19,511 bases of DNA, taken from assembly GCA_965659945.1 (NCBI GenBank), contig CBFHYJ010000028.1, forward strand, positions 1 through 19,511, in the 5' to 3' direction. Below the pieces are notes generated by a model. That model was given only the letters and a program-made list of their open reading frames with translations, was not told where the DNA came from and ran no database searches. Below are positions 12,685-19,511 of the stretch, in pieces. The stretch's first letter is position 1, and every line of letters begins with the position of its first letter. Source of the stretch: VMDJ01 sp965659945. Its GTDB lineage: Bacteria > Pseudomonadota > Gammaproteobacteria > Chromatiales > Chromatiaceae. The translations under genes were made by a program, and so were the position numbers.

Positions 12685-13688
12685 TCTTCCTCGGATGTTT
12701 GTTTTTCAGCTGCCACATCGTTTAATAGCAGACTAAATCGATGCTTAAACGGCTCATCAGGCTCCACATCGATGCTCACCGCCCACGTTTGGGCCGGTGC
12801 GAATGAATGACATTTTACGGCATCTTTCTCAGTCATCAGCAGCGGAATCGCATCATCAAACTGCAAATCGGATGGCTGATAGGGATGATGATCAGGAAAT
12901 GCCACGTCGATAACCGATAAGCCGTGTGATCTGAGCATGTTAAAGAATCGCTGCGGATCACCAATGCCAGCAATTGCTCTCACCTGCTGACCATCCCAAG
13001 CGCTAAGTGGCTGGCGAGATTGTGGATCGGTTATCGGATAGATGCGAGGCTCCATCATCTCCATGTGATGTTGGCGACGTAGCTTAGCCTGACTGGTGAT
13101 CAACAGATCAACGCTATCGAGGCGCGATACTGGCTCGCGCAAGGGGCCGGCTGGCAACATAAATCCATTACCTTGCTGACGCACACCATCGATAACCGCG
13201 ATCTCGATATCACGACCCATCGCATAATGCTGCAAGCCATCATCCGAGATGATGATTTCGACTTGACCATCAGCCTCTAGCGCACGCACCGCATCAGCAC
13301 GCTTAGGTGCTACCGCCATCGGGCAATGACATCGCAGCGCTAATAGCAACGCCTCATCACCCACGGTTTCAGGGTCACTATCTACACGCACTTGTTGTGG
13401 CCAAGAAGAGGCCCTTCCACCATAACCACGTGACACGATGCCAGGCTTATAACCCAGCTTTTTTAAATGCGCGACTAACCAAATAACAAAAGGTGTTTTA
13501 CCCGAACCACCGACGGTGATGTTGCCCACCACAATCACCGGCAACTGACTTTTATAGGTGCTAAACACGCCCAAGCGATACATCAACCGACGCAAAGCAG
13601 TCAGCGCAATAAATAACCCAGTAAATGGCAACAAAACATAGCTAATTACTGACTTCTCTTGCCAAAAGTCGGGGTAATTAAGCTTCAC
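12681..13688 (-). CDS. lpxK: Tetraacyldisaccharide 4'-kinase LpxK
   Basis: 335 aa. It phosphorylates the 4' position of the tetraacyldisaccharide to give lipid IVA, the sixth step of the lipid A pathway, on the cytoplasmic face of the inner membrane. The N-terminal segment at about 15-37 (ISYVLLPFTGLFIALTALRR) is the membrane-associating helix. The P-loop is GNITVGGSGKTP (55-66, Lys64). Further motifs are GIVSRGYGG, VGDEALLLA, VAPKRADAV, the catalytic-region sequence IIISDDGLQHYAMGRDIEI, and GIGDPQRFF. Length is normal. The start overlaps the exbD stop by 4 bp. The exbB-exbD-lpxK linkage suggests co-regulation of lipid A synthesis with a proton-driven envelope complex. Confidence 0.95.
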   Translation of the reverse strand: MKLNYPDFWQEKSVISYVLLPFTGLFIALTALRRLMYRLGVFSTYKSQLPVIVVGNITVGGSGKTPFVIWLVAHLKKLGYKPGIVSRGYGGRASSWPQQVRVDSDPETVGDEALLLALRCHCPMAVAPKRADAVRALEADGQVEIIISDDGLQHYAMGRDIEIAVIDGVRQQGNGFMLPAGPLREPVSRLDSVDLLITSQAKLRRQHHMEMMEPRIYPITDPQSRQPLSAWDGQQVRAIAGIGDPQRFFNMLRSHGLSVIDVAFPDHHPYQPSDLQFDDAIPLLMTEKDAVKCHSFAPAQTWAVSIDVEPDEPFKHRFSLLLNDVAAEKQTSEED

Positions 13689-14110
13689 TTAGCCTGCCCC
13701 ATTTGGTTTGCTGAGAAATGCAGCTTTTGCAGTCCAAGCTGAGCGGTGACATCCATCACGGTCATCATCGCTTGCAGTGGTGCTTGTTTATCTCCGGTGA
13801 CCATCACGGGCACATCGGTTTGTTCTGCCACAATTTTTTCAAGCACACGACGCAAGGTCAGTGCATCACTGCGCAGTAACTCTTCACGGTTCACATACAG
13901 CTTACCTTGGCGATCAATCACGATATCGATACGCAATGGCGCTTCGGTCGGCGCTTCTTGCTGCATCACATTCGGTAGCTGAACCTTCAGCTCAGTTTGC
14001 TTATCGAAGGTGGTTGAGACCATAAAGAAGATCAGCATCAAAAACACCACATCAATCAGCGGTGTGAGCTCTATCTTAGGCTCGTTAGATGACTTAGGTC
14101 GAAGCTGCAT
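13685..14110 (-). CDS. exbD: ExbD/TolR-family biopolymer transport protein
   Basis: A 141-aa inner-membrane protein with one N-terminal span (about 18-38, LIDVVFLMLIFFMVSTTF) and a periplasmic domain. Asp20 in ELTPLIDVVFLML is the conserved proton-path aspartate of ExbD/TolR. The rest (KLYVNREELL, VPVMVTGDKQAPLQAMMTVMD) is the usual periplasmic dimerisation domain. With the neighbouring ExbB-like protein it forms a proton-driven motor. The partner TonB is not in the window. The exbBD pair next to lpxK is conserved in many Gammaproteobacteria and its client is uncertain. It starts 1 bp after the exbB stop and overlaps lpxK by 4 bp. Confidence 0.92.
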   Translation of the reverse strand: MQLRPKSSNEPKIELTPLIDVVFLMLIFFMVSTTFDKQTELKVQLPNVMQQEAPTEAPLRIDIVIDRQGKLYVNREELLRSDALTLRRVLEKIVAEQTDVPVMVTGDKQAPLQAMMTVMDVTAQLGLQKLHFSANQMGQAK

Positions 14111-14111
14111 C

Positions 14112-14723
14112 TTATTGCTCGCGCTGACCCTTTAGAACATCAACCAGCTTGACCGCCTGCTCTTCCATTTGCAGCGCATAACGATCGACTTTAGCGTTGA
14201 GGTGACGATGGAAAATTAAAGCAGGTATCGCCACGCACAAACCGGCTGCCGTTGTAATCAAGGCTTCTGAAATACCGCCCGCAAGCACCGATGGATCACC
14301 AACGCCGGCAGTGGTGATGGCCGAGAACACTTTGATCATGCCAACGACGGTACCAAGTAAACCGAGCAATGGGGTTATCGCCGCAATCGTGCCTAGCGCT
14401 GAGAAGTAACGCTCTAGCTCATGCACCACCTGGCGGCCCTCCTCTTCTACTGCTTGCTTAATCGCTTCACGCTCATGTGTGCGATTCGCTAACGCTGTGG
14501 CCAACACACGACCGAGATGAGAGCTTTGACGAATCGCCGCAACATTCTTTTGCTTGATCTCGCCTTTAGCATGCAGGTGCCAAATCTTATTCACCAAACC
14601 TTCCGGGATAACCTTGTTATCACGCAACACGGTTAGGCGCTCTATCACAATGGCCATCGCGAAAATGGAGCTCAACAGGATAGGCGCCATGATCCAGCCG
14701 CCCGCTAAAAGTAACTCGTACAA
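14112..14723 (-). CDS. exbB: ExbB/TolQ/MotA-family proton channel
   Basis: An inner-membrane protein with three spans (about 8-29, 107-133 and 155-175) and a large cytoplasmic loop, the ExbB/TolQ layout. Motifs are LERYFSALGTIAAITPLLGLLGTVVGMIKVF and GISEALITTAAGLCVAIPALI, whose polar Thr/Ser residues line the ion path. I place the start at TTG 14723: an AGGA lies 8 nt upstream, and the resulting N-terminus MYELLLAGGWIMAPILLSS fits the family exactly. The ATG at 14768 would add 15 residues (MPYHRSQNNELRKTV), but its GGAG is only 1 nt away from the codon. With ExbD it powers an outer-membrane process. It is the first gene of exbB-exbD-lpxK-trm112-kdsB and divergent from the DUF2062 gene. Confidence 0.88.
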   Translation of the reverse strand: MYELLLAGGWIMAPILLSSIFAMAIVIERLTVLRDNKVIPEGLVNKIWHLHAKGEIKQKNVAAIRQSSHLGRVLATALANRTHEREAIKQAVEEEGRQVVHELERYFSALGTIAAITPLLGLLGTVVGMIKVFSAITTAGVGDPSVLAGGISEALITTAAGLCVAIPALIFHRHLNAKVDRYALQMEEQAVKLVDVLKGQREQ

Positions 14724-14867
14724 AACCGTCTTCCTGAGTTCGTTATTCTGAGACCGATGATACGGCATGCTCCGAGGGAGCTAAAGGCGAAACCTGCTAT
14801 GTTACGGCTTTCTTACCTTTCATCGGTTAATGGCTAGTCAATTTAGGGGCATCGTGCTCAAATGCAG

Positions 14868-14873
14868 TACAAT
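14868..14873 (+). promoter_or_regulatory. Possible -10 of the DUF2062 gene
   Basis: TACAAT (five of six to TATAAT) lies 21 bp before the DUF2062 start codon with no convincing -35. It is the best candidate in the 126-171 bp divergent spacer between exbB and the DUF2062 gene. I see no hairpin or repeat in that spacer. Confidence 0.3.
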
Positions 14874-14894
14874 TAATCTTTTCTCCATCACGAT

Positions 14895-15407
14895 ATGCCG
14901 AAGAAGCTGCTTAAAAGCTACATCCCAGATCCTGCTGAGTTACGTCAGAATAAATATCTGAAAATCTTTGCACGCTTCCTAGAAGATCCAAATCTCTTCC
15001 ATATGAATCGTCGCTCAGTTGCGAATGCGTTCTTATCTGGGCTTTTTTGGGCGATGATTCCAATGCCCGTTCAAATGGTGGCTGCCACCATTACGGCATT
15101 ACTCATTCGGAGGATTAACTTGCCCATCTCGGTTGCCTTGGTTTGGATTACTAACCCTCTCACCATGCCGCCCATGTTCTATTTCAATTACCTCGTTGGA
15201 ACATGGATCTTAGGTGAGCCCGAAAACTCACCACAGTTTGAAGCAAGCTTGGAATGGTTAGTCACACTTGCCGAAAACAACTGGTACCATCTTTATTTTG
15301 GTAGCTTTGTTGTTGGCGTTGTCTCAGGAGTAGTTGGCTACTTTGGTATTCGCTGGTATTGGCGCTATTACATTGTTAAGAAGCACCGCTCTCGCAGCTG
15401 GCGCTGA
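14895..15407 (+). CDS. DUF2062 membrane protein
   Basis: A 170-aa protein beginning MPKKLLKSYIPDPAELRQNK, with a basic cytoplasmic N-terminus and hydrophobic segments at about 43-70, 78-105 and 134-156. The core FWAMIPMPVQMVAATITALL and WITNPLTMPPMFYFNYLVG (Asn-Pro-Leu-Thr-Met-Pro-Pro) is the signature of DUF2062, a family of small inner-membrane proteins of unknown function. It stands alone on the plus strand between exbB (divergent) and lolD (convergent, stop codons abutting). In pseudomonads, as I recall, a DUF2062 gene occupies the same position with comEC beside it; comEC is missing here. The C-terminus is very basic (KKHRSRSWR). Confidence 0.88.
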   Translation: MPKKLLKSYIPDPAELRQNKYLKIFARFLEDPNLFHMNRRSVANAFLSGLFWAMIPMPVQMVAATITALLIRRINLPISVALVWITNPLTMPPMFYFNYLVGTWILGEPENSPQFEASLEWLVTLAENNWYHLYFGSFVVGVVSGVVGYFGIRWYWRYYIVKKHRSRSWR

Positions 15408-16085
15408 TTACAGCGATAACGCACCATCTTTTAGCTGCAAAGTGCGATCACATCGCTGAGCTAAACCCTGATCATGGGTCACGATAATAAAGCTGGTTCC
15501 AATCTCGCGACTCATCTCAAGTAACAGCTGGGTAATGGATTCAGCTGTCACACTATCCAGATTACCGGTTGGTTCATCCGCTAAAACACAGCTTGGATTG
15601 AGCACTAAAGCGCGCGCAATCGCCACACGCTGACGCTCACCACCGGATAGCTCAGAAGGTTTGTGTGCTGTGCGACCTGATAAGCCCACACGCTCAAGCA
15701 ATGCCATCGCTTTAGCCGTGGCTGCTTGTACTGAGTCACCGCGAATTAATAGCGGCATCGAGACATTCTCGAGGGCTGTGAACTCCGGTAACAAATGATG
15801 GAACTGATAAATAAAACCGAGATGGCGATTGCGCACCGCGCTACGTTGCACCTCGGGAAGATCATCAAACGGACGATTCAATAAAGATACCGAGCCTGCA
15901 CTTGGCGCATCTAAGCCACCTAAACAATGCAATAAGGTACTTTTACCCGAGCCTGAGCTACCCACAATCGCCACATGCTCGCCGCGATGAATCTCAAGAT
16001 TAATATCGCGCAACACATCAACTTGTTGCTCACCCAAGGCAAAGGTTTTAGATAACCCTTTAGCTTGCAGAATCACATCACTCAT
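15408..16085 (-). CDS. lolD: Lipoprotein-releasing ABC transporter ATP-binding protein LolD
   Basis: A 225-aa ATPase that powers extraction of outer-membrane lipoproteins from the inner membrane for transfer to LolA. Walker A is GSSGSGKST (42-50), Q-loop Gln94 (FIYQFHHLLPEFTALENV), signature LSGGERQRV (146-154), Walker B VLADE (167-171) and the H-loop histidine in IVTHD. The segment FIYQFHHLLPEF is characteristic of LolD among the MacB/LolD-type ATPases. The start overlaps the end of the permease gene by 8 bp, indicating coupling. The only permease in the window is the adjacent lolC-type gene. Confidence 0.94.
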   Translation of the reverse strand: MSDVILQAKGLSKTFALGEQQVDVLRDINLEIHRGEHVAIVGSSGSGKSTLLHCLGGLDAPSAGSVSLLNRPFDDLPEVQRSAVRNRHLGFIYQFHHLLPEFTALENVSMPLLIRGDSVQAATAKAMALLERVGLSGRTAHKPSELSGGERQRVAIARALVLNPSCVLADEPTGNLDSVTAESITQLLLEMSREIGTSFIIVTHDQGLAQRCDRTLQLKDGALSL

Positions 16086-17325
16086 ATCGTAATGCCTCTG
16101 CAGGTTGAGTTTTATACGCCTTCCATGCCGGATAAAGCGTCATTAATAACGACAGCACAAAAGAACCAATCGACACTAACAAGACATCAGGCAACTGCAC
16201 ATCCGAAGGCAACTGGCTGATGTAATACACATTAGGGTCAATAAAGTGCAGACCGAAGGCTTGCTCAATCCAAGCGACTGCGGAATCAACATTGGCAGCG
16301 AGCAACACGCCTAAGAAAGTACCCACCAGGGTACCAAAGAAGCCTAATGCGGCACCCTGCACCACAAACACCCGCAAGATAAAGCCAGGGCTTGCACCAA
16401 AGGTTTTTAAGATCGCGATATCAGCTTGTTTATCCACCACCATCATCACAAGCGTTGAGATGATATTAAAGGCAGCAATCACGACGACTAAAAACAGCAA
16501 CAAACCCATCATGCGCTTTTCCATCTTCAGCGCCGCAAAAAAGTTACGGTGATAGTCCGTCCAGTTAAGTACGCGATAACGACCGGGCAATGAGTTCGCC
16601 AGCTCTAACGACACCTCACGCGCATCCCAAACATCATCAATGCGAATACGCACGCCAGAGACATCGTCTTTCATTCGCAGTAACTTGGCGGCATCCGGCA
16701 AATGGACAAGCGCGACACCGCGATCATATTCATTCATGCCGACTTCAAAGATACCCACTACAGTGAAGGCCTTCATGCGCGGTACGCTGCCAGCAATAGT
16801 AACCGTCATCTGTGGCACCACCATGGTCAGCTCACTACCAATACTGACACCTAACTTAGCCGCCAATTCAGCACCCAAAATGATGCCCCAACGGGTTTTC
16901 GCAAGGTCATCGAGTGAACCAAACTTCATGTGCTCAGCAACATCGATGACATCTTTCTCAAGCTTAGGATTGACACCACGCACCATGGCACCAGAGACAT
17001 CACCCCCACTATTCAGCATGGCTTGAGCTTCTATATAAGGTGCTGCTGCTAAAACACGCGGATGCTCTTTAGCTTTCTGAAGCGCGAGTTGCCAGTCGCT
17101 TAAATTTCCTTCGTAACCTTTAATGTCACCATGAGATGCCATCCCAAGAATGCGTGTTTGAATTTCTTTATGAAATCCATTCATCACCGAAAGCACTGTG
17201 ATCAACGCAATCACACCTAACGCAATACCCAGTGCTGAAAAACCTGAGATAAAGGAGATGAAATGATTGCGACGGCGCGAGCGTGTGTAGCGCAGACCAA
17301 CAAACAGTGACAAAGGTTTAAACAT
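16078..17325 (-). CDS. lolC: Lipoprotein-releasing ABC transporter permease (LolC/LolE/LolF)
   Basis: A 415-aa inner-membrane permease with four spans (about 24-47, 273-297, 317-343 and 380-402) and one large periplasmic domain between the first two, the LolC/LolE topology. Typical motifs are the N-terminal LRYTRSRRRNHFISFISGFSALGI, LSVMNGFHKEI, then FNIISTLVMMVVDKQADIAILKTFGAS (coupling helix) and the C-terminal YPAWKAYKTQPAEALRYE. It recognises outer-membrane lipoproteins and hands them to LolA. The gene directly precedes lolD. A second permease gene (lolE) is not seen on either side in this window, so this may be a LolF-type protein working as a homodimer. Sequence alone does not separate these. 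No strong SD is visible before ATG at 17325. Confidence 0.9.
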   Translation of the reverse strand: MFKPLSLFVGLRYTRSRRRNHFISFISGFSALGIALGVIALITVLSVMNGFHKEIQTRILGMASHGDIKGYEGNLSDWQLALQKAKEHPRVLAAAPYIEAQAMLNSGGDVSGAMVRGVNPKLEKDVIDVAEHMKFGSLDDLAKTRWGIILGAELAAKLGVSIGSELTMVVPQMTVTIAGSVPRMKAFTVVGIFEVGMNEYDRGVALVHLPDAAKLLRMKDDVSGVRIRIDDVWDAREVSLELANSLPGRYRVLNWTDYHRNFFAALKMEKRMMGLLLFLVVVIAAFNIISTLVMMVVDKQADIAILKTFGASPGFILRVFVVQGAALGFFGTLVGTFLGVLLAANVDSAVAWIEQAFGLHFIDPNVYYISQLPSDVQLPDVLLVSIGSFVLSLLMTLYPAWKAYKTQPAEALRYE

Positions 17326-17442
17326 GGCGGCATTACATCATATTCGGCCTCAGATGTTTTATCAGACCTAAGTCATCGCGAATCATTCCCGAGGTTGGCT
17401 TTTTGCCATAGACTGCGCGCATCAATTACTAGAGATGTTTCG

Positions 17443-18477
17443 ATGAGCACACCTCGATTACCGGCTGAATGGGAAGAACAATCTGCCGTTCAACTTACCT
17501 GGCCACATGAAGGCACCGATTGGGCAGACAACCTAGCTGATACCTTGCCGGTGTTTGCACAGATTGGTGCTGCAGTGACGCGTTTTGAGACATTGCTGTG
17601 TGTTGTGAATAATGATGTACATGCTGAGCAGGTAAAGCAGCTGCTCTTAGATGCAGGCGCTGATCTTAAGAAGACCCGATTTGCACAAGCACCTTGTAAC
17701 GATACCTGGGCACGAGATCATGGCGCGCTGACAGCCATCGATGACAACGATCAGCCGATCATCAACGATTTTGTATTCAATGGATGGGGTAATAAATATC
17801 CCGCTGAGCTCGATACTCAAATCACCCAAGCCTTGATCGATCAACAAGTACTTAAGGGTTCGCATTCACCCTCGCCTCTAGTGCTTGAAGGTGGCGCAAT
17901 CGAAACCGATGGCCATGGCACCTTACTTGCGACTCGTTCGAGTATTTTGAATACCAATCGCAATGGCGACTTATCTCAAGAGGCCATGGAGGCAGAGTTA
18001 ACCCAACGCTTTGGCTTTACTCGCTACCTTTGGCTAAGCGAAGGTGAGATGACCGGTGATGACACGGATGCGCATATTGATGTCTTGGCACGCTTTACCT
18101 CATCAAACGACATTGTGTTCACCACAGCCGATACCAGTGATGAAGACTACTGGCCATTGCATGCCATGCAAAAAGAATTGCAGGCGTTCACTAATCTCGA
18201 CGGTGCACCTTATCGCTTACATGCACTGCCACCCGCTGGCGAGCTTTATGATGAAGACGATCGTCGACTCTCAGCCAGTTATGCTAACTTTTTGATTACC
18301 AATGGCGCTGTTTTGTTGCCTATATATGGTGTCGATGCCGACGAAAAAGCCATCAAAGTGCTTCAGGATCTGTTTACTGATCGCGAGATCATCCCAATCA
18401 ACTGTCGACGCATCATCGAGCAAAATGGAAGCCTGCATTGTTTAACCATGCAATACCCTGCTCAACTCGCTCTATAA
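17443..18477 (+). CDS. aguA: Agmatine deiminase (agmatine iminohydrolase)
   Basis: 344 aa from MSTPRLPAEWEEQSAVQLTW, which is the family start. An upstream in-frame ATG (17395) adds 16 unrelated residues. It hydrolyses agmatine to N-carbamoylputrescine and ammonia. Active-site motifs of the guanidino-modifying superfamily are NDTWARDHGA (Trp-x-Arg-Asp, 86-95), LEGGAIETDGHGTLL (148-162), SEGEMTGDDTDAHIDV with His211, and the nucleophile Cys333 in GSLHCLTMQYP. The glycine stretch before Cys is usually GGG-x-IHC, and here it is NGSLHC, a mild variant. It is slightly shorter than the Pseudomonas AguA (368 aa). It stands 28 bp upstream of aguB in the same direction, so the two form the putrescine pathway operon. 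Promoter elements in 17326-17442 are not clear. Confidence 0.92.
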   Translation: MSTPRLPAEWEEQSAVQLTWPHEGTDWADNLADTLPVFAQIGAAVTRFETLLCVVNNDVHAEQVKQLLLDAGADLKKTRFAQAPCNDTWARDHGALTAIDDNDQPIINDFVFNGWGNKYPAELDTQITQALIDQQVLKGSHSPSPLVLEGGAIETDGHGTLLATRSSILNTNRNGDLSQEAMEAELTQRFGFTRYLWLSEGEMTGDDTDAHIDVLARFTSSNDIVFTTADTSDEDYWPLHAMQKELQAFTNLDGAPYRLHALPPAGELYDEDDRRLSASYANFLITNGAVLLPIYGVDADEKAIKVLQDLFTDREIIPINCRRIIEQNGSLHCLTMQYPAQLAL

Positions 18478-18505
18478 TTAGTTATCACTTTTAGAGATTG
18501 TCACG

Positions 18506-19390
18506 ATGAGCCACTCGATCAACGTTGCCCTGATTCAACACGCCAACCAAGGTGGCGCACTTGAGAATCAAGCTTACATCGCGGAACAAATCATCACCCA
18601 TGCCGGCAATGGTGCTCAGCTAATCGTGCTGCAAGAACTGCATAACGCCCATTACTTCTGCCAAAGCGAAGACACCAATGCGTTTGATCTTGCCGAGACC
18701 ATCCCCGGCCCAAGCACCAACTTCTTTGCCGAGCTGGCGAAAAAACACAAGCTGGTGATTGTCACCTCTTTGTTTGAACGCCGCGCTGCAGGCCTGTATC
18801 ACAACACCGCTGTGGTCATTGATAGCGATGGCAGCATTGCTGGCAAGTACCGCAAGATGCATATCCCTGACGATCCAGGCTTTTACGAGAAGTTTTACTT
18901 CACCCCCGGTGATCTTGGCTTTACTCCGATTCAGACCTCACTTGGCAAGCTCGGTGTGCTCGTGTGTTGGGACCAGTGGTACCCAGAAGCCGCTCGCTTG
19001 ATGGCGCTTGCCGGTGCTGAGCTATTGATCTATCCCACCGCGATTGGTTGGGACCGCACCGATAATGAAGATGAACAACAACGCCAACTAGGCGCATGGC
19101 AGTTTGTTCAACGCGGCCATGCGGTTGCTAATGGCTTACCGGTTCTGGTTTGTAATCGTGTCGGCTTCGAAGCCTCCCCAACCGATGGCGATCCCGGTAT
19201 CGAGTTTTGGGGTAATTCATTCATTGCCGGCCCACAAGGCGAACTGTTGGCTAAAGCCGACATTGATGCCACTGTACTTACCGCTGGGATCTCTCTGAGT
19301 CGCAGCGAGGATGTTCGTCGCATTTGGCCGTTCTTGCGTGACCGTCGTATCGACAACTACAACGAGATCACTAAACGCTTTATCGACTGA
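18506..19390 (+). CDS. aguB: N-carbamoylputrescine amidase
   Basis: A 294-aa nitrilase-superfamily enzyme that cleaves N-carbamoylputrescine to putrescine, CO2 and ammonia, completing the route begun by the upstream agmatine deiminase. The catalytic triad is visible: Glu44 (VLQELHNAHYF), Lys117 (GKYRKMHIPDDPGFYEKFYF) and Cys154 (GVLVCWDQWYPEAARLMAL). The segment LHNAHYFCQSED and the C-terminal FLRDRRIDNYNEITKRF are typical of this subgroup. Length is that of the family. A weak SD (AGAG about 11 nt upstream) and the 28-bp gap suggest coupling with aguA. A strong terminator follows about 37 bp after the stop. No arginine decarboxylase is in the window, so agmatine comes from elsewhere or from uptake. 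Confidence 0.95.
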   Translation: MSHSINVALIQHANQGGALENQAYIAEQIITHAGNGAQLIVLQELHNAHYFCQSEDTNAFDLAETIPGPSTNFFAELAKKHKLVIVTSLFERRAAGLYHNTAVVIDSDGSIAGKYRKMHIPDDPGFYEKFYFTPGDLGFTPIQTSLGKLGVLVCWDQWYPEAARLMALAGAELLIYPTAIGWDRTDNEDEQQRQLGAWQFVQRGHAVANGLPVLVCNRVGFEASPTDGDPGIEFWGNSFIAGPQGELLAKADIDATVLTAGISLSRSEDVRRIWPFLRDRRIDNYNEITKRFID

Positions 19391-19426
19391 TTTAGCGCTA
19401 CCACGTCCATAACGATCGGTGATTTG

Positions 19427-19457
19427 CCGGATAAAAGGCGTTTTATCCGGTTATTTT
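19427..19457 (+). terminator. Intrinsic terminator of aguAB
   Basis: CCGGATAAAA (19427-19436), loop GGCG, TTTTATCCGG (19441-19450) is a perfect 10-bp stem followed by TTATTTTT. It closes the agu operon. Confidence 0.9.
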
Positions 19458-19472
19458 TCATCAGAGTTTCCT

Positions 19473-19509
19473 TATAATCCATCTCTAATCATTCAGACCG
19501 CGTCTGAAT
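19473..19509 (+). promoter_or_regulatory. Promoter -10 with adjacent inverted repeat at window edge
   Basis: A perfect TATAAT at 19473-19478 without a good -35 is followed, 12 bp later, by ATTCAGAC-CGC-GTCTGAAT (19491-19509), a perfect inverted repeat with 8-bp arms. The repeat would lie just downstream of the transcription start and looks like a repressor operator or a leader hairpin of the next, unseen gene. The direction is inferred from the TATAAT. Confidence 0.4.
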
Positions 19510-19511
19510 TC

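Overview
The window is chromosomal DNA of a Gammaproteobacterium. The evidence is the gene content (kdsB, lpxK, a Lol lipoprotein exporter, RNase E with a long tail) and a gene order that, from memory, closely follows the Pseudomonas aeruginosa block sppA-HAD-rluC / rne-murB-ptp-kdsB-trm112-lpxK-exbD-exbB-comEC-DUF2062-lolD-lolC. The genus is not determinable from the sequence alone. I see no transposase, integrase, CRISPR array, tRNA or rRNA.

Positions 1-5757 form an A+T-richer phosphate-starvation block. It holds a truncated pstC and pstS on the minus strand. A Tat-exported PhoX-type alkaline phosphatase lies on the plus strand, and a small 87-aa protein of a probable ferredoxin-like fold on the minus strand. 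Between pstS and phoX sits a compact divergent pair: a 49-aa ribbon-helix-helix protein and a 34-aa single-span membrane protein, separated by a repeat-rich control region. Pho-box-like sites (two 7-mers, 11-bp pitch) lie before pstS, before phoX, and before a gene-free stretch at 5561-5716. That last stretch looks like a structured small RNA ending in a strong intrinsic terminator. A second, opposite-strand RNA-like unit (promoter, hairpin, terminator) lies at 5355-5483. These two RNA candidates and the ribbon-helix-helix unit are the least explained parts of the window.

Positions 5769-8333 are a minus-strand operon, rluC - HAD phosphatase - sppA (23S rRNA pseudouridine synthase, phosphoglycolate-phosphatase-like enzyme, membrane signal-peptide peptidase). 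It is divergent from rne at 8647-10932. A previously unlisted 56-aa ORF resembling the DUF465/YdcH coiled-coil family ends 5 bp before rne.

Positions 10968-17325 are mostly envelope biogenesis on the minus strand. They include a low-molecular-weight tyrosine phosphatase, then exbB-exbD-lpxK-trm112-kdsB as a tightly overlapping operon (lipid A and Kdo synthesis plus an energised membrane complex). A lolC-lolD pair for lipoprotein release follows. Two plus-strand singletons interrupt them: an 89-aa protein of unknown function and a DUF2062 membrane protein. murB and comEC, expected in this order, are absent.

Positions 17443-19390 carry aguA-aguB (agmatine to N-carbamoylputrescine to putrescine) on the plus strand, closed by a strong terminator. 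The window ends in a promoter-like site with an inverted repeat, probably belonging to the next locus.
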